Positions 8,607 through 16,491 of a stretch of 64,000 nucleotides of DNA are shown here, piece by piece. Under the pieces are notes generated by a model. The model did not search any database. It saw nothing but the letters and a program-made list of their open reading frames with translations, and was not told the DNA's origin. A program made the translations under genes and the position numbers. This stretch comes from an archaeon (lineage in GTDB: Archaea; Nanobdellota; Nanobdellia; Woesearchaeales; GW2011-AR9): NCBI GenBank assembly GCA_018697095.1, contig JABHSG010000004.1, positions 124,001-188,000 on the forward strand. Direction: 5' to 3'. The first letter of the stretch is position 1. Each line of letters begins with the position of its first letter.

Positions 8607-9193
8607 TAATCACTAAATATATTTGCCTTTGTTATACTAAACCCATACTGACTCATTTGACCAGGTGTGCGTGTACAATTCCAATCCTCAGGTGGTAATA
8701 AATCTATAACATCAATATATTCTCTCATACCCCCCATTACTATGTCTGTTGCTTCATCAGGATCTCCAAATTCTTCACATGCATATCTTGCTTCTGCAAA
8801 ATAGTCAAGCATTAAATCACAAAGATCTGTTGTTGTCCACGAACCTTCTTTGCAATACATAGATTGTTCACGGAATTCTTTATCATATACAAATAATGAT
8901 TCAGAAGGAATTTGGGTTTCTTCTTCCAGAGTTTCTAAACCACTATCGTATCCAGGATCATCATTGATCTGCACCCCATCATCTAACCCATTATCATATT
9001 CAGATCCAGTACCAAACACAGTTTTAATAGAGTCACCTGTACTTTCATTATCACTAATGTCTAAAGGTACTTGTTGAGAATAATTCCCACTAGAATTTAC
9101 TGGTTTACTACAATCGGTCATTAAGTATGAACCAACACCAACTGCAGCTACTATAGCTACTAAAGCGCCAATACGAGTTTTGTTAGGAGTCAT
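8603..9193 (-). CDS. membrane-anchored acidic exported protein, 196 aa
   Basis: An N-terminal hydrophobic segment (about residues 8-26) preceded by positive charges acts as a signal anchor; it ends in TDCSKP, so a lipoprotein-like cysteine is possible though the lipobox is poor. Residues 30-100 are a low-complexity acidic linker rich in Asp, Glu, Ser and Gly. The C-terminal ~90 residues contain four spaced cysteines and look folded. It is probably exposed on the cell surface. Function not recognised. Next upstream on the same strand is another secreted Cys-bearing protein. Confidence 0.65.
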   Translation of the reverse strand: MTPNKTRIGALVAIVAAVGVGSYLMTDCSKPVNSSGNYSQQVPLDISDNESTGDSIKTVFGTGSEYDNGLDDGVQINDDPGYDSGLETLEEETQIPSESLFVYDKEFREQSMYCKEGSWTTTDLCDLMLDYFAEARYACEEFGDPDEATDIVMGGMREYIDVIDLLPPEDWNCTRTPGQMSQYGFSITKANIFSDY

Positions 9194-9237
9194 TGTCTTT
9201 TAATTTGATAAAATACTAAGAAAAAATAAAAAAATTA

Positions 9238-9735
9238 TTAATTAACTAGGTAATTAAGGAAAGATCCTGGGTTACTTAATGTAAAACATCCAGCTGTGTC
9301 TTCAAAAATTTCTTGATTTAATTCACTTTGCTGAATTTTTGCAAGTTCAACTTCTTCTAAATATCTGTCATAACATGCACTTCTATCACTATCAGTTAAA
9401 TCTGTATTTTTGCAACTAGTTACGGTGTCTCCAGTCATCCAGTATGAAACACAGCCAATACATTCTTCGTAGTTTCTTGTAGCAGTAGCACGCGCACTTT
9501 CATAATCTGATTGTGCTCTTGATAATCGTCTTTCTTGTTCTTTACACTCATCACTATTTGTTTGTTCTTCTTCTGCAACATCTTCAGGGTCATCGCTTTC
9601 TGTATCTTCGCCACCATCTTCGCCTGGCGTAGTTGTTGTTCCATCTCCAGGAATTACTGGAGTATCTGCTAGTACGATTGTGCTTAAAAGCAAAGCCACC
9701 AAAATAATTAATGTTGGGATAATATTTTTTCTCAT
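9238..9735 (-). CDS. secreted Cys-containing coiled-coil protein, 165 aa
   Basis: It has a clear signal peptide (IIPTLIILVALLLSTIVLA) with likely cleavage after LA. An acidic Gly/Thr/Glu linker follows, then a helical stretch (ECKEQERRLSRAQSDYESARATATRNYEECIGC) with paired cysteines, suggesting a disulfide-stabilised helical hairpin. Six cysteines in all. An AGGTGA ribosome site lies 6 nt before the ATG, unlike the leaderless majority, which hints at strong or regulated translation. Function unknown. Confidence 0.7.
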   Translation of the reverse strand: MRKNIIPTLIILVALLLSTIVLADTPVIPGDGTTTTPGEDGGEDTESDDPEDVAEEEQTNSDECKEQERRLSRAQSDYESARATATRNYEECIGCVSYWMTGDTVTSCKNTDLTDSDRSACYDRYLEEVELAKIQQSELNQEIFEDTAGCFTLSNPGSFLNYLVN

Positions 9736-9819
9736 GTTAATTCACCTATCTATTATTATATCTGAAGAACAATTATATCGCCCTCCAATAGTTTATATTC
9801 TATTTTTGGGCTGTTTTAA

Positions 9820-9889
9820 GAAAGTCAATTTGCTTTCAGGTTGTTAATGCAGCCAACCTTTGCATAGGAGCTCAAAATTAGCTCTTTTT
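9820..9889 (+). ncRNA. candidate small RNA of three tandem hairpins
   Basis: Three consecutive hairpins: GAAAG/CTTTC (9820-9824 with 9833-9837), AGGTTG/CAACCT (9838-9843 with 9854-9859), and GAGCT/AGCTC (9868-9872 with 9880-9884). The last is followed at once by a T5 tract, like a terminator. A TTTATAT box at 9792-9798 is about 27 nt upstream of the first hairpin. The 253-nt spacer lies between two minus-strand genes and has no coding frame. Assignment rests on structure plus promoter spacing only. Confidence 0.45.
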
Positions 9890-9988
9890 AAAAAGATATA
9901 GTGAGATTTAACATTATTCCAAGAAATGAATATTAAAAAATATCAATGAAATAAAAACAATCTTCGTAATGAACAAAATAAAAAAATT

Positions 9989-10339
9989 CTATGTAAATAG
10001 TTTCCAAACAGCAGGAAGATAACGTGGGGTTCTAGCTTTGTAATTGTCATATTCTGAACCAAATTGTTTGCTAAGTACTGCTTCATCACGAACTGCTCCT
10101 TTGTGAGTACCTAAACCAAACAAAGCAGTTCCAACAGCAAGAGCTGCAAGATAACCTGGTCCTGGTGCCTCACTAAGAAGATTACTTGCTCCAAGTGCTC
10201 CAAGCATGCTCATAATTGAAGCACCTACTGAAGCATAAAATGGGTTTCTGTGCATTGCAAAAGGCCCTTGAGTAATTAACTCATCACTTGGATTTTCATC
10301 ATTTGCAAATAACTCCAAGCCCAAACAAAATAAAAACAA
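9989..10339 (-). CDS. short ICMT/PEMT-family methyltransferase, perhaps N-terminally truncated
   Basis: It carries the family core ITQGPFAMHRNPFYASVG (G-x-x-x-x-x-R-N-P-x-Y, with Asn where His is usual), two hydrophobic segments, and the C-terminal DEAVLSKQFGSEYDNYKARTPRYLP. Full-length relatives have two or three further N-terminal membrane helices. Here the frame opens only after a TGA, and the sole plausible start is a TTG at 10339. It may be a naturally minimal enzyme or a decayed remnant. Compare the complete homologue at 7495. Confidence 0.55.
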   Translation of the reverse strand: MFLFCLGLELFANDENPSDELITQGPFAMHRNPFYASVGASIMSMLGALGASNLLSEAPGPGYLAALAVGTALFGLGTHKGAVRDEAVLSKQFGSEYDNYKARTPRYLPAVWKLFT

Positions 10340-10403
10340 ATAATCAGAGTAAAAATAATCTTGAGCAGATTTGATTCAAATACAAACTTTGCTGTAGAGA
10401 CAC

Positions 10404-10862
10404 TCAAACAGCAACTATTTTATTGGTTTTCCCATAACTAATTCGCTGCACAATCCCTTTTTCAGATAACTTGTCAAGAAGTCTACTTACTTTTACTTTA
10501 GGCATGCCTAGTTCATATACTAAGTCTTTTTGCAAGCAATACTCTCGCTCCAAAATAAATAGATACATTCGCCGAGTATCACCTTCAAGCATAGCAAGAG
10601 TTGTTTCTTGCTTTTTCGACATCGAAATCTTTTTACTCAAATCACTAATATAGAATTGAAGTGACCAAGCACCAACAAAAGATAGTAGCATCAAAAACAC
10701 AACTGAAACAAGTCCAAAATGTATAGGTACTTTTGAAGAGATTACATTCCCATTTTCAAGTTTAACTTTCATGTCAGTATTCATACCAGAAAATAATACA
10801 ACACCTAAAAGAAACAAACAAACCAAAAAAATACCAAGACTAAGAGACTCACGTTTATTCAT
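10404..10862 (-). CDS. membrane-anchored winged-helix regulator, ~152 aa
   Basis: Two membrane segments (about residues 10-28 and 50-72) flank a short extracytoplasmic loop. A basic linker and a C-terminal winged-helix domain follow: MYLFILEREYCLQKDLVYELGMPKVKVSRLLDKLSEKGIV, with MarR/COG2512-type recognition helix, then a basic wing RISYGKTNKIVAV. The ATG at 10862 overlaps the stop of the preceding gene (ATGAATAA), implying coupling with the acidic membrane protein. It likely links an envelope signal to transcription. Targets unknown. Confidence 0.75.
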   Translation of the reverse strand: MNKRESLSLGIFLVCLFLLGVVLFSGMNTDMKVKLENGNVISSKVPIHFGLVSVVFLMLLSFVGAWSLQFYISDLSKKISMSKKQETTLAMLEGDTRRMYLFILEREYCLQKDLVYELGMPKVKVSRLLDKLSEKGIVQRISYGKTNKIVAV

Positions 10863-11289
10863 CGTAAATAAACCCCTCAATCATATGTTCAACCAAGTCT
10901 TCTTCCACTGAATAAAAGATTTCTTCATAAACACAAATCTCTCGGCCATATGAATCAACATCGCAGTCTTCTTCTTTGAACAAGAACACAAATTCATCTT
11001 CTTCTTCAACTTCAAACCCGCGCGATTCTCCATATTCAATTAAGTCAATTTCAGAATCAAGACTTACATGAGTAAAACTAGAAAATTCATCTAAGCTATA
11101 CGAATTGAAACTGTACATTAGCATATCTTCTTCAAGAAATACTAAGTCTTCATCGAATTCTAAAAAATCATCTCCTTCGCCTAGTACAAACTGGGAGATC
11201 CCTTCAGATAAAAAACTGCCAACAATAGCGCCTAGTATCAAGATAAGTAATCCAATTACAACTACTCTAAATGTTTTATCTGATACCAT
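10855..11289 (-). CDS. acidic exported membrane protein, 144 aa
   Basis: One N-terminal membrane anchor (about residues 9-27), then a very acidic ~115-residue exposed domain dense in Glu, Asp, Phe and Tyr with two cysteines near EEDCDVDSYGREICVYEE that may form a loop disulfide. A GAGGT ribosome site lies 7 nt before the ATG. It is translationally coupled to the downstream membrane winged-helix gene, so it may be the sensor partner of that regulator. No known family recognised. Confidence 0.65.
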   Translation of the reverse strand: MVSDKTFRVVVIGLLILILGAIVGSFLSEGISQFVLGEGDDFLEFDEDLVFLEEDMLMYSFNSYSLDEFSSFTHVSLDSEIDLIEYGESRGFEVEEEDEFVFLFKEEDCDVDSYGREICVYEEIFYSVEEDLVEHMIEGFIYDE

Positions 11290-11364
11290 TATTATACCTC
11301 AATGTCTTTTTGTATAAAAAGATACTTACAAGAATGTATTATTAAAAAAAATAAAAAAAATGTT

Positions 11365-11379
11365 AGAAATGCCATTTCT
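11365..11379. repeat. 15-nt palindrome at the 3' end of the acidic gene
   Basis: AGAAATG-C-CATTTCT is a perfect inverted repeat with a one-base centre, overlapping the stop codon of the 11378 gene and followed on the minus strand by an A/T-rich tract. It could be a terminator-like or protein-binding site. Confidence 0.3.
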
Positions 11380-12310
11380 ACTCAAACCCAAACAGTTCAT
11401 CCTCAAGGGATTCAAGTTCATCATAGATCTGATCAAGGCCAAGTGAAGATTCCAGCTTTTCATACTCTAAATCAATTGCATCGAGCTGATTTTCTAAACT
11501 ACGCATTTCTTTATAGCTTCCAGTTTCTTCAATTGAATCAAACTGTAGATAAAGCGCATCTTCTTTTTCCCATAAGGATTCAAATGCGTCCCAGTTAGCT
11601 TCTTCAATCTCCCAAGCCTTAGAATCAAGTTCTTCGATTTGTTTAATTAATGATTCAGCATTAGGGTGACTAAAATCGCTTGCATCAAAATCGTACCAAT
11701 CATCTTCAAAATCTTCGTCCCATGATTCTTCAATAGCATCTAATTCTTCATAGAGCGCTGTCAAACCAACTGAGTCTTCAATAGCGATTAATTCAAGTTC
11801 AACTGCATACATACTTTTGACATGCGTTAAGATAGCTTGGCCATCATCTGCTTCAAGAGCTAGGTAAAGTTCTTCATACATAGCATCTAATTGTTCTTCA
11901 AGAGATTCAAAGGCTTCCCAATTAGATTCATACAAAGAATCTATTTTATCCCAAAGAGCATCTTCCGCTGCATAATCGTAGTAATCTTCATAATCAGACT
12001 CATCATCCCATGTTTCATATTCGCCATATGCAAAATCATCTTCGTCCTCATAGTCCCAATCATCGTAGCTATCATCATAATCACCGTAAGCAAAGTCGTC
12101 TTCATAGTCTTCATAATCTAACTCATCGCCATACGCAAAATCATCAATTCCTTCTTCAGTTAAACTATCTACACTTTGCGCCTGCGCTACAGCAGCAAAG
12201 CTACTTGCAACTACTAATATACAAGCAAGCGCTGCCAAAAAAGCAAAGCTCCATTTCTTTTTTCTTGTTTTCACCTTTCCGGTGCCAAAAACATTTTTGT
12301 TTTTTTGCAT
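11378..12310 (-). CDS. secreted, extremely acidic repeat protein, 310 aa
   Basis: A signal peptide (WSFAFLAALACILVVASSFAAVAQA) is followed by an Asp/Tyr-rich zone with three copies of the motif DDFAYG(D/E)(E/Y), then about 190 residues of acidic helices with repeated W-(D/E)-x-x-(D/E)-S-L-(Y/W)-E patterns (for example NWEAFESLEEQLDAMYEEL and NWDAFESLWEKEDALYLQF), probably a helical bundle or coiled coil. The start at 12310 is set by a GGAGG ribosome site 9 nt upstream; ten further upstream codons are open. High acidity outside the cell suggests cation binding or surface charge. Confidence 0.75.
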   Translation of the reverse strand: MQKNKNVFGTGKVKTRKKKWSFAFLAALACILVVASSFAAVAQAQSVDSLTEEGIDDFAYGDELDYEDYEDDFAYGDYDDSYDDWDYEDEDDFAYGEYETWDDESDYEDYYDYAAEDALWDKIDSLYESNWEAFESLEEQLDAMYEELYLALEADDGQAILTHVKSMYAVELELIAIEDSVGLTALYEELDAIEESWDEDFEDDWYDFDASDFSHPNAESLIKQIEELDSKAWEIEEANWDAFESLWEKEDALYLQFDSIEETGSYKEMRSLENQLDAIDLEYEKLESSLGLDQIYDELESLEDELFGFE

Positions 12311-12403
12311 TTTTTCTTTTCCTCCGCACCAAAGCAGCAAACAACTACTTACTTTTGCTCAAGTACAGTATTCTAGAAGCTGAAACAATATAACAAAAAC
12401 AGG

Positions 12404-12417
12404 TGGAATGCATTCCA
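12404..12417. promoter_or_regulatory. 14-nt perfect palindrome upstream of the acidic-protein promoter
   Basis: TGGAATGCATTCCA is a perfect palindrome. Read with the minus-strand gene, it lies just upstream of a TTATATT box near 12385-12392, in the position where archaeal activators or repressors bind. Two membrane-bound winged-helix regulators are encoded within 5 kb. Binding is inferred. Confidence 0.4.
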
Positions 12418-12472
12418 TCTCTAAGAAACAAGCACAAAATCAAACATATAAATCAAGAAATATTCAGAATTA

Positions 12473-13168
12473 TTATTTCAAATCAGTTACTACAACACTT
12501 TGCGTACATGCAAGTACTAATTTAGCTGGGCATTCTTCAACACTCACGCTTGGATCTAAAAAGTTATCATAAGCTTCTTGTTTTTCAAATCCAAAAAATA
12601 ACAAATATGCAAGTCCACTTTTCTCAAGTAAACTTCGTGAAGCACTCATACGATGTGCAGGAGCTTTAGGGCTATCAAGTACTTCAACAAAGCCTTCGCT
12701 TCCATCTAAAATAGAATGGTTTGGATACAAAGAAGCAACATGTCCATCTTCCCCAGCACCTAAAAAGACAATATCAAACCTGCCACCAAACTTCAAAAAA
12801 TCAGAATTATAAGATTCCAAGCCATTCTCTGAGTCAATATCGAATCTGTGGACATTATCTGAAGACAATCCTTTGTCATACAAAGATTCTAGCAGCATAG
12901 AAGCAAGCTGTTTAAAGTTACTGGACTCATCCAAAACTGATACCCATCTCTCATCTACAATAAATATTTCAATTCTAGACCAATCAACAGAATCGCCAAA
13001 GCCTTCTACATGACTAAGTAAATTCAAAATACCTTGAATAGATCTGCCACCAACAAAACCAACAACAACATTCTCAGATCCATTTTCAAGTAAAGCATTC
13101 ACAGAATCCACAAAATTACTTACAACTTGAGTCTCAACTTCTTCTTTTTGGCCACGTAATGTTAACAT
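12473..13168 (-). CDS. pgl: 6-phosphogluconolactonase, 231 aa
   Basis: It hydrolyses 6-phosphoglucono-1,5-lactone to 6-phosphogluconate, step two of the oxidative pentose phosphate pathway. The family fold (shared with glucosamine-6-phosphate deaminase) is marked by VVGFVGGRSIQGIL, IFIVDERWV, GAGEDGHVASLYPNH with the catalytic His, and RMSASRSLL. The length is typical for the DevB-type enzyme. It is unlinked to the dehydrogenase operon at 45-49 kb but is the only lactonase in the window. A TATA-like TTATTAG sits about 27 nt upstream; it is divergent from the 13239 gene. Confidence 0.88.
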   Translation of the reverse strand: MLTLRGQKEEVETQVVSNFVDSVNALLENGSENVVVGFVGGRSIQGILNLLSHVEGFGDSVDWSRIEIFIVDERWVSVLDESSNFKQLASMLLESLYDKGLSSDNVHRFDIDSENGLESYNSDFLKFGGRFDIVFLGAGEDGHVASLYPNHSILDGSEGFVEVLDSPKAPAHRMSASRSLLEKSGLAYLLFFGFEKQEAYDNFLDPSVSVEECPAKLVLACTQSVVVTDLK

Positions 13169-13238
13169 AAATATCTAATTGAAATACTCACTAATAAGTC
13201 TTACTAATCATAAAACACAAAAAAGCTATAAAGAATCA

Positions 13239-14285
13239 ATGCAAATAACTCACATGCAAAAGCCACTTTACATTAAAGACATGAGCCGTGACGCATGCCT
13301 TGTATTGTTAGATGTCTGGGTCTATGCTGAAACAAGTGGCTTTAAAGATTGGATTGGCGTTGAAACTCCCAAAAACCCAGGTATATTTTGTCATAATAAA
13401 GATGGTTTGTGTGCAGTTTATTATGATGAAGAGCATATTAATTGGGTTAAAAAAATTCTCTTAGACAAAGTATCGCAAGATTCAAATTTTATCAAAGAAA
13501 CAATTGACAAATACCTTTCTCTTATGACACCACTTCTTGATATTGCAAACAGTGATGCAATTCTTAGTAAAGAAGAGCTCATTGACTATTATCAAAAAGC
13601 ACGCTACGCATGGACTGGTCTTGAGGTAGCATATCGTTTTCCCTATGTTGATGAAGATAAAGCGTGTGCAGAAGATATTAGTTATGCAAAAAATGCCCGT
13701 ATTCAAACAGAGAAATTCTTTGATTTTAGTGATGCACTTTTTCGTAAAAGTTTAACAAAATTATTCCCTCATATTCCAAAACTCATAAAATATCTTACAA
13801 TAGAAGAAATCAAAACAAACAACATTCCTAGTAAAGAAATTCTTCTCAAAAGACATCAAGAATATATCTTTGTAGATGATCAATTAATTGAAGGTCAAAC
13901 TCTTAAACAATTCGAAAAGATTGCAAAAATTGAAGTAGAAAAACCAAGCATAAAAAAAGACCAAACAATTATTGTTGGGAAAGCAGCAATGCCTGGAGAA
14001 GTGACTGGACCTGTGCGAGTAATTCTTACCAAAGATAAAATTAATACGCTGCAAGAGGGAGAAATTTTAGTAGCACCTATGACAACACCAGCTTACCTTC
14101 CAGCAATGTATAAAGCAGTTGGCTTTATCACAGATGAAGGTGGTGTGACGTGCCATGCAGCAATTGTGGCGCGAGAAATGAAAAAACCATGCATCGTAGG
14201 AACAAAAATAGCAACATCGTTTCTAAAAACTGGTGATATAGTAACAGTAAACGCTAACACTGGCGAAGTTACCAAAAAACAATAA
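13239..14285 (+). CDS. protein with C-terminal PEP-synthase swivelling domain, 348 aa
   Basis: The last ~100 residues are a PEP-utilising mobile domain: GKAAMPGEVTGPVRVIL, GEILVAPMTTPAYLPAMYKAVGFITDEGGVTCHAAIVARE (phospho-accepting His near residue 306) and PCIVGTKIAT. The N-terminal 250 residues are not the ATP-grasp domain of PEP synthase and have no TIM barrel; they are helical, and I do not recognise them. It may be a stand-alone phosphotransfer or swivelling protein. The ATG at 13239 is preferred over a TTG 20 codons upstream. Confidence 0.75.
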   Translation: MQITHMQKPLYIKDMSRDACLVLLDVWVYAETSGFKDWIGVETPKNPGIFCHNKDGLCAVYYDEEHINWVKKILLDKVSQDSNFIKETIDKYLSLMTPLLDIANSDAILSKEELIDYYQKARYAWTGLEVAYRFPYVDEDKACAEDISYAKNARIQTEKFFDFSDALFRKSLTKLFPHIPKLIKYLTIEEIKTNNIPSKEILLKRHQEYIFVDDQLIEGQTLKQFEKIAKIEVEKPSIKKDQTIIVGKAAMPGEVTGPVRVILTKDKINTLQEGEILVAPMTTPAYLPAMYKAVGFITDEGGVTCHAAIVAREMKKPCIVGTKIATSFLKTGDIVTVNANTGEVTKKQ

Positions 14286-14300
14286 ATCTCCTTATTTTCT

Positions 14301-14433
14301 TTGTTCCGCTAAATTTCTCCCAAAACTATGATTTAAGCCAATATTTCCTTCCAAACCACTAATTTTCTACCCAAAAACCCTCCTTGTTCCACTAAATACG
14401 CCTTTGTTCCACCGACTTTCTAAGTATTGTTCC
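14301..14433. repeat. four short TTGTTCC repeats in a spacer
   Basis: TTGTTCC occurs at 14301, 14384, 14404 and 14427; the first two extend to TTGTTCC(G/A)CTAAAT and the third keeps TTGTTCCACC. The rest of the 14286-14548 spacer shows no gene. They lie upstream of the secreted-protein gene at 14549 and may be a regulator array, or chance in pyrimidine-rich DNA. Confidence 0.25.
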
Positions 14434-14548
14434 AACCTATGAAACAGTACAACATGGGCAAATGTCCGCCAAGACTAATTGATCGCTCGAGGTGTTTTGG
14501 TGGCAATTGCCTCACAATCAGAAAACAACGAATCAAACAAACGAGGAT

Positions 14549-15196
14549 ATGAACAAAATGAATAATTATACAGCAAGTGCAGTAGGTGGCGCTTTGATGT
14601 GTTTTGGAGCAGCATTCACTAGCCCTGCAGCTGCGCAATCAATGGATAACTATTGGAAACCAGATGGCCTTGGTAACTTCATTGGTGAAGTTGAGTTTCC
14701 ACAATCCGTTGGGCAAACAGATACAATCACAGGTGAAACTACAGCCGCTGATACAGGATACTTCATCAAATTTGCAACTGGGCAATCAGCTCTTGTGACC
14801 CCACGAAGTAGAGTAATTGTGACTAACCTTCAAGGAAATGTATGTGTGATTGGAAAAGAGATTAACCCTGAAGAGGGAATTAGTCTTGCAAGAAGTTTAG
14901 TAAATAGTTGTTGGACAGATGGCAGACCAAACCATTCTTACCAATTAGCAATTGATAATGTAGCAGCTGACATAAACCAAACAGAGCAAGCAACTGGCCT
15001 TGTAGCTAGAGCATATATTCCAATGTCAGATGACGCAGCCTTAGCTCACAGCTACAACGCGCAGTGCAAAGATAATCAAAAGCCACTTTCATGGTATACT
15101 GGAATTACTGGTAACCCTCAAGAAGATAGTCTTTGTTTAAGAGTTGGCATAGACAAAAGTGAAACAGCATTAGCAATGCTCGAATTAGGTGACTAA
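14549..15196 (+). CDS. secreted protein, ~215 aa
   Basis: It has a signal peptide (ASAVGGALMCFGAAFTSPAAAQS) with likely cleavage after AAA-Q. The mature ~185 residues are beta-rich, have several cysteines (CVIGKE, NSCWTD, NAQCKD, DSLCLRV) and no membrane segment, so they are probably disulfide-bonded outside the cell. No family recognised. A GAGG just upstream favours the ATG at 14549 or the next one three codons on; a GTG start at 14492 is unlikely. Confidence 0.65.
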   Translation: MNKMNNYTASAVGGALMCFGAAFTSPAAAQSMDNYWKPDGLGNFIGEVEFPQSVGQTDTITGETTAADTGYFIKFATGQSALVTPRSRVIVTNLQGNVCVIGKEINPEEGISLARSLVNSCWTDGRPNHSYQLAIDNVAADINQTEQATGLVARAYIPMSDDAALAHSYNAQCKDNQKPLSWYTGITGNPQEDSLCLRVGIDKSETALAMLELGD

Positions 15197-15197
15197 A

Positions 15198-15260
15198 ATG
15201 ATTTTTGTTTTATTAATTACAGTTAGTGCTTTTGCAGCAAAAAAAATGATTTCAAAATAA
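15198..15260 (+). CDS. possible 20-aa hydrophobic peptide
   Basis: Immediately after the 14549 gene (1 nt gap) an ATG opens a 20-codon frame encoding a hydrophobic peptide, MIFVLLITVSAFAAKKMISK. It resembles a lone signal or membrane peptide. No own ribosome site is evident beyond GGTGAC within the preceding stop region, about 6 nt upstream, which would fit coupled translation. Confidence 0.3.
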   Translation: MIFVLLITVSAFAAKKMISK

Positions 15261-15292
15261 ATTAATCATGACAAAATAACAAACTTACATTC

Positions 15293-15350
15293 ATGTGGGC
15301 AGTCAGTTCAAACACCACCACCATCATAAAACCTCGCTGGCTGCCTACAT
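15293..15350 (+). ncRNA. long 14-bp stem-loop in intergenic spacer
   Basis: Positions 15293-15306 pair with 15337-15350 over 14 consecutive positions (two G-U pairs), closing a 30-nt loop rich in A and C. It is followed by a TTTACTTCCCTTT tract. It lies between the secreted-protein gene and the membrane regulator gene. It could be a terminator for the former, a leader element, or a small RNA; strand is uncertain. Confidence 0.35.
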
Positions 15351-15389
15351 TTACTTCCCTTTGAAATAAATACACTCAAACGCCCACAA

Positions 15390-15397
15390 TTTATATA
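15390..15397 (+). promoter_or_regulatory. TATA box of the membrane regulator gene
   Basis: TTTATATA lies about 27 nt before the ATG at 15420, so the message is probably leaderless. Confidence 0.5.
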
Positions 15398-15419
15398 GGA
15401 AAAAAGTGTCCTAAATAAG

Positions 15420-16454
15420 ATGTTCAAAAAACAATTACATTTGTTATTAATCACAGCACTACTGGTACTCCTTTTCACAGTATCATCTGCTGCAGATTCA
15501 GCGAATGTCGCATTAACTTTCATTGATGCAACAACCGGGCAGCAAGTATCGAATGTTTTTGTACAAATTACAATTGATGAAAACACAAATACGTATTTCA
15601 TAGAGCAAGATCAAACCCTTAACCTTAACTTAGATGATGGAAATTACCTAGCAAATATTATCATAAACGATCCAAGCACCACAGCAAACGATTACTTTGC
15701 AAAAAGTTTCCTCGAAGTAGACTCTAGTTTAGAAAAAAATATCTTTCTCTACCCAGGAGGATCACTTAGTGGAATTGTAAAAGATGATTTAGGTTTTGTA
15801 ATAGCAAGTGCTGAATTAAAAATAGAATGTAGTGAGATAATTGAAATTGACAGCCCAACAAAAACAGACAACTTTGGAAGCTTTTCGCTGGACTACGTTC
15901 CAATCGGATCTTGCACAGTTAGAGCAAGCTATGATGATGCGACTGGTTCGCAAGAGATAGATATAACTAAAGGAGATAAAGTAGAACTAACTATCAGCCT
16001 TGACACGACTTTAATCAATCAAAACCAAAATACAACCCCATGGATCCCAATTACATTCCTAATCATACTCATTGTTATCATAACAAGTATAACTTTAATC
16101 ATAGTAAAAAGAAAAAAGAAGAATACACCAAGTAGTAAAGAAAACGAAGAAACAAGTAATGAAGAAAAACCCAAAAAACCAAAAGCAATCAAAGAATCAG
16201 TAAAAACAGCAGCCACATCAACCCGTGCAACAGACCTAATAGGTACACTTCGAGACAATGAAAAAACTATTGTAAATCACTTACTTAAAGATCCCACTCA
16301 AGAATTGAACTTTTCCAAAATACATTACGAAACAGGACTTGCAAAAGCATCGCTTTCAAGAAATATTAACTCGCTTGAAAAAAAGAACATAATTGAATCA
16401 AGAACCGTTGGCAGAGTTAAAAAAATAAAACTAACACAGTGGTTTTTAGAATAA
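15420..16454 (+). CDS. membrane one-component regulator: extracellular beta domains, TM, winged helix
   Basis: It has a signal peptide (to about residue 25) and two Ig/carboxypeptidase-regulatory-like beta domains (for example GGSLSGIVKDDLGFVIASAELKI and TDNFGSFSLDYVPIGSCTVRA). One membrane helix follows (about 205-227, TFLIILIVIITSITLIIV), then a long basic linker and a C-terminal winged helix (EKTIVNHLLKDPTQELNFSKIHYETGLAKASLSRNINSLEKKNII). This is the archaeal architecture that senses outside and binds DNA inside. Targets unknown; neighbouring surface genes are candidates. Confidence 0.8.
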   Translation: MFKKQLHLLLITALLVLLFTVSSAADSANVALTFIDATTGQQVSNVFVQITIDENTNTYFIEQDQTLNLNLDDGNYLANIIINDPSTTANDYFAKSFLEVDSSLEKNIFLYPGGSLSGIVKDDLGFVIASAELKIECSEIIEIDSPTKTDNFGSFSLDYVPIGSCTVRASYDDATGSQEIDITKGDKVELTISLDTTLINQNQNTTPWIPITFLIILIVIITSITLIIVKRKKKNTPSSKENEETSNEEKPKKPKAIKESVKTAATSTRATDLIGTLRDNEKTIVNHLLKDPTQELNFSKIHYETGLAKASLSRNINSLEKKNIIESRTVGRVKKIKLTQWFLE

Positions 16455-16491
16455 ATAAACAATTACGCAGCAAATAAAAACAAACTAAACA

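Noticed and set aside
11891-12393. Open frames on the plus strand opposite the acidic repeat gene
   Set aside because: They are complements of Asp/Glu/Tyr repeat codons, giving Ile/Phe/His-rich nonsense proteins without promoters. The minus-strand frame has a signal peptide and ribosome site.
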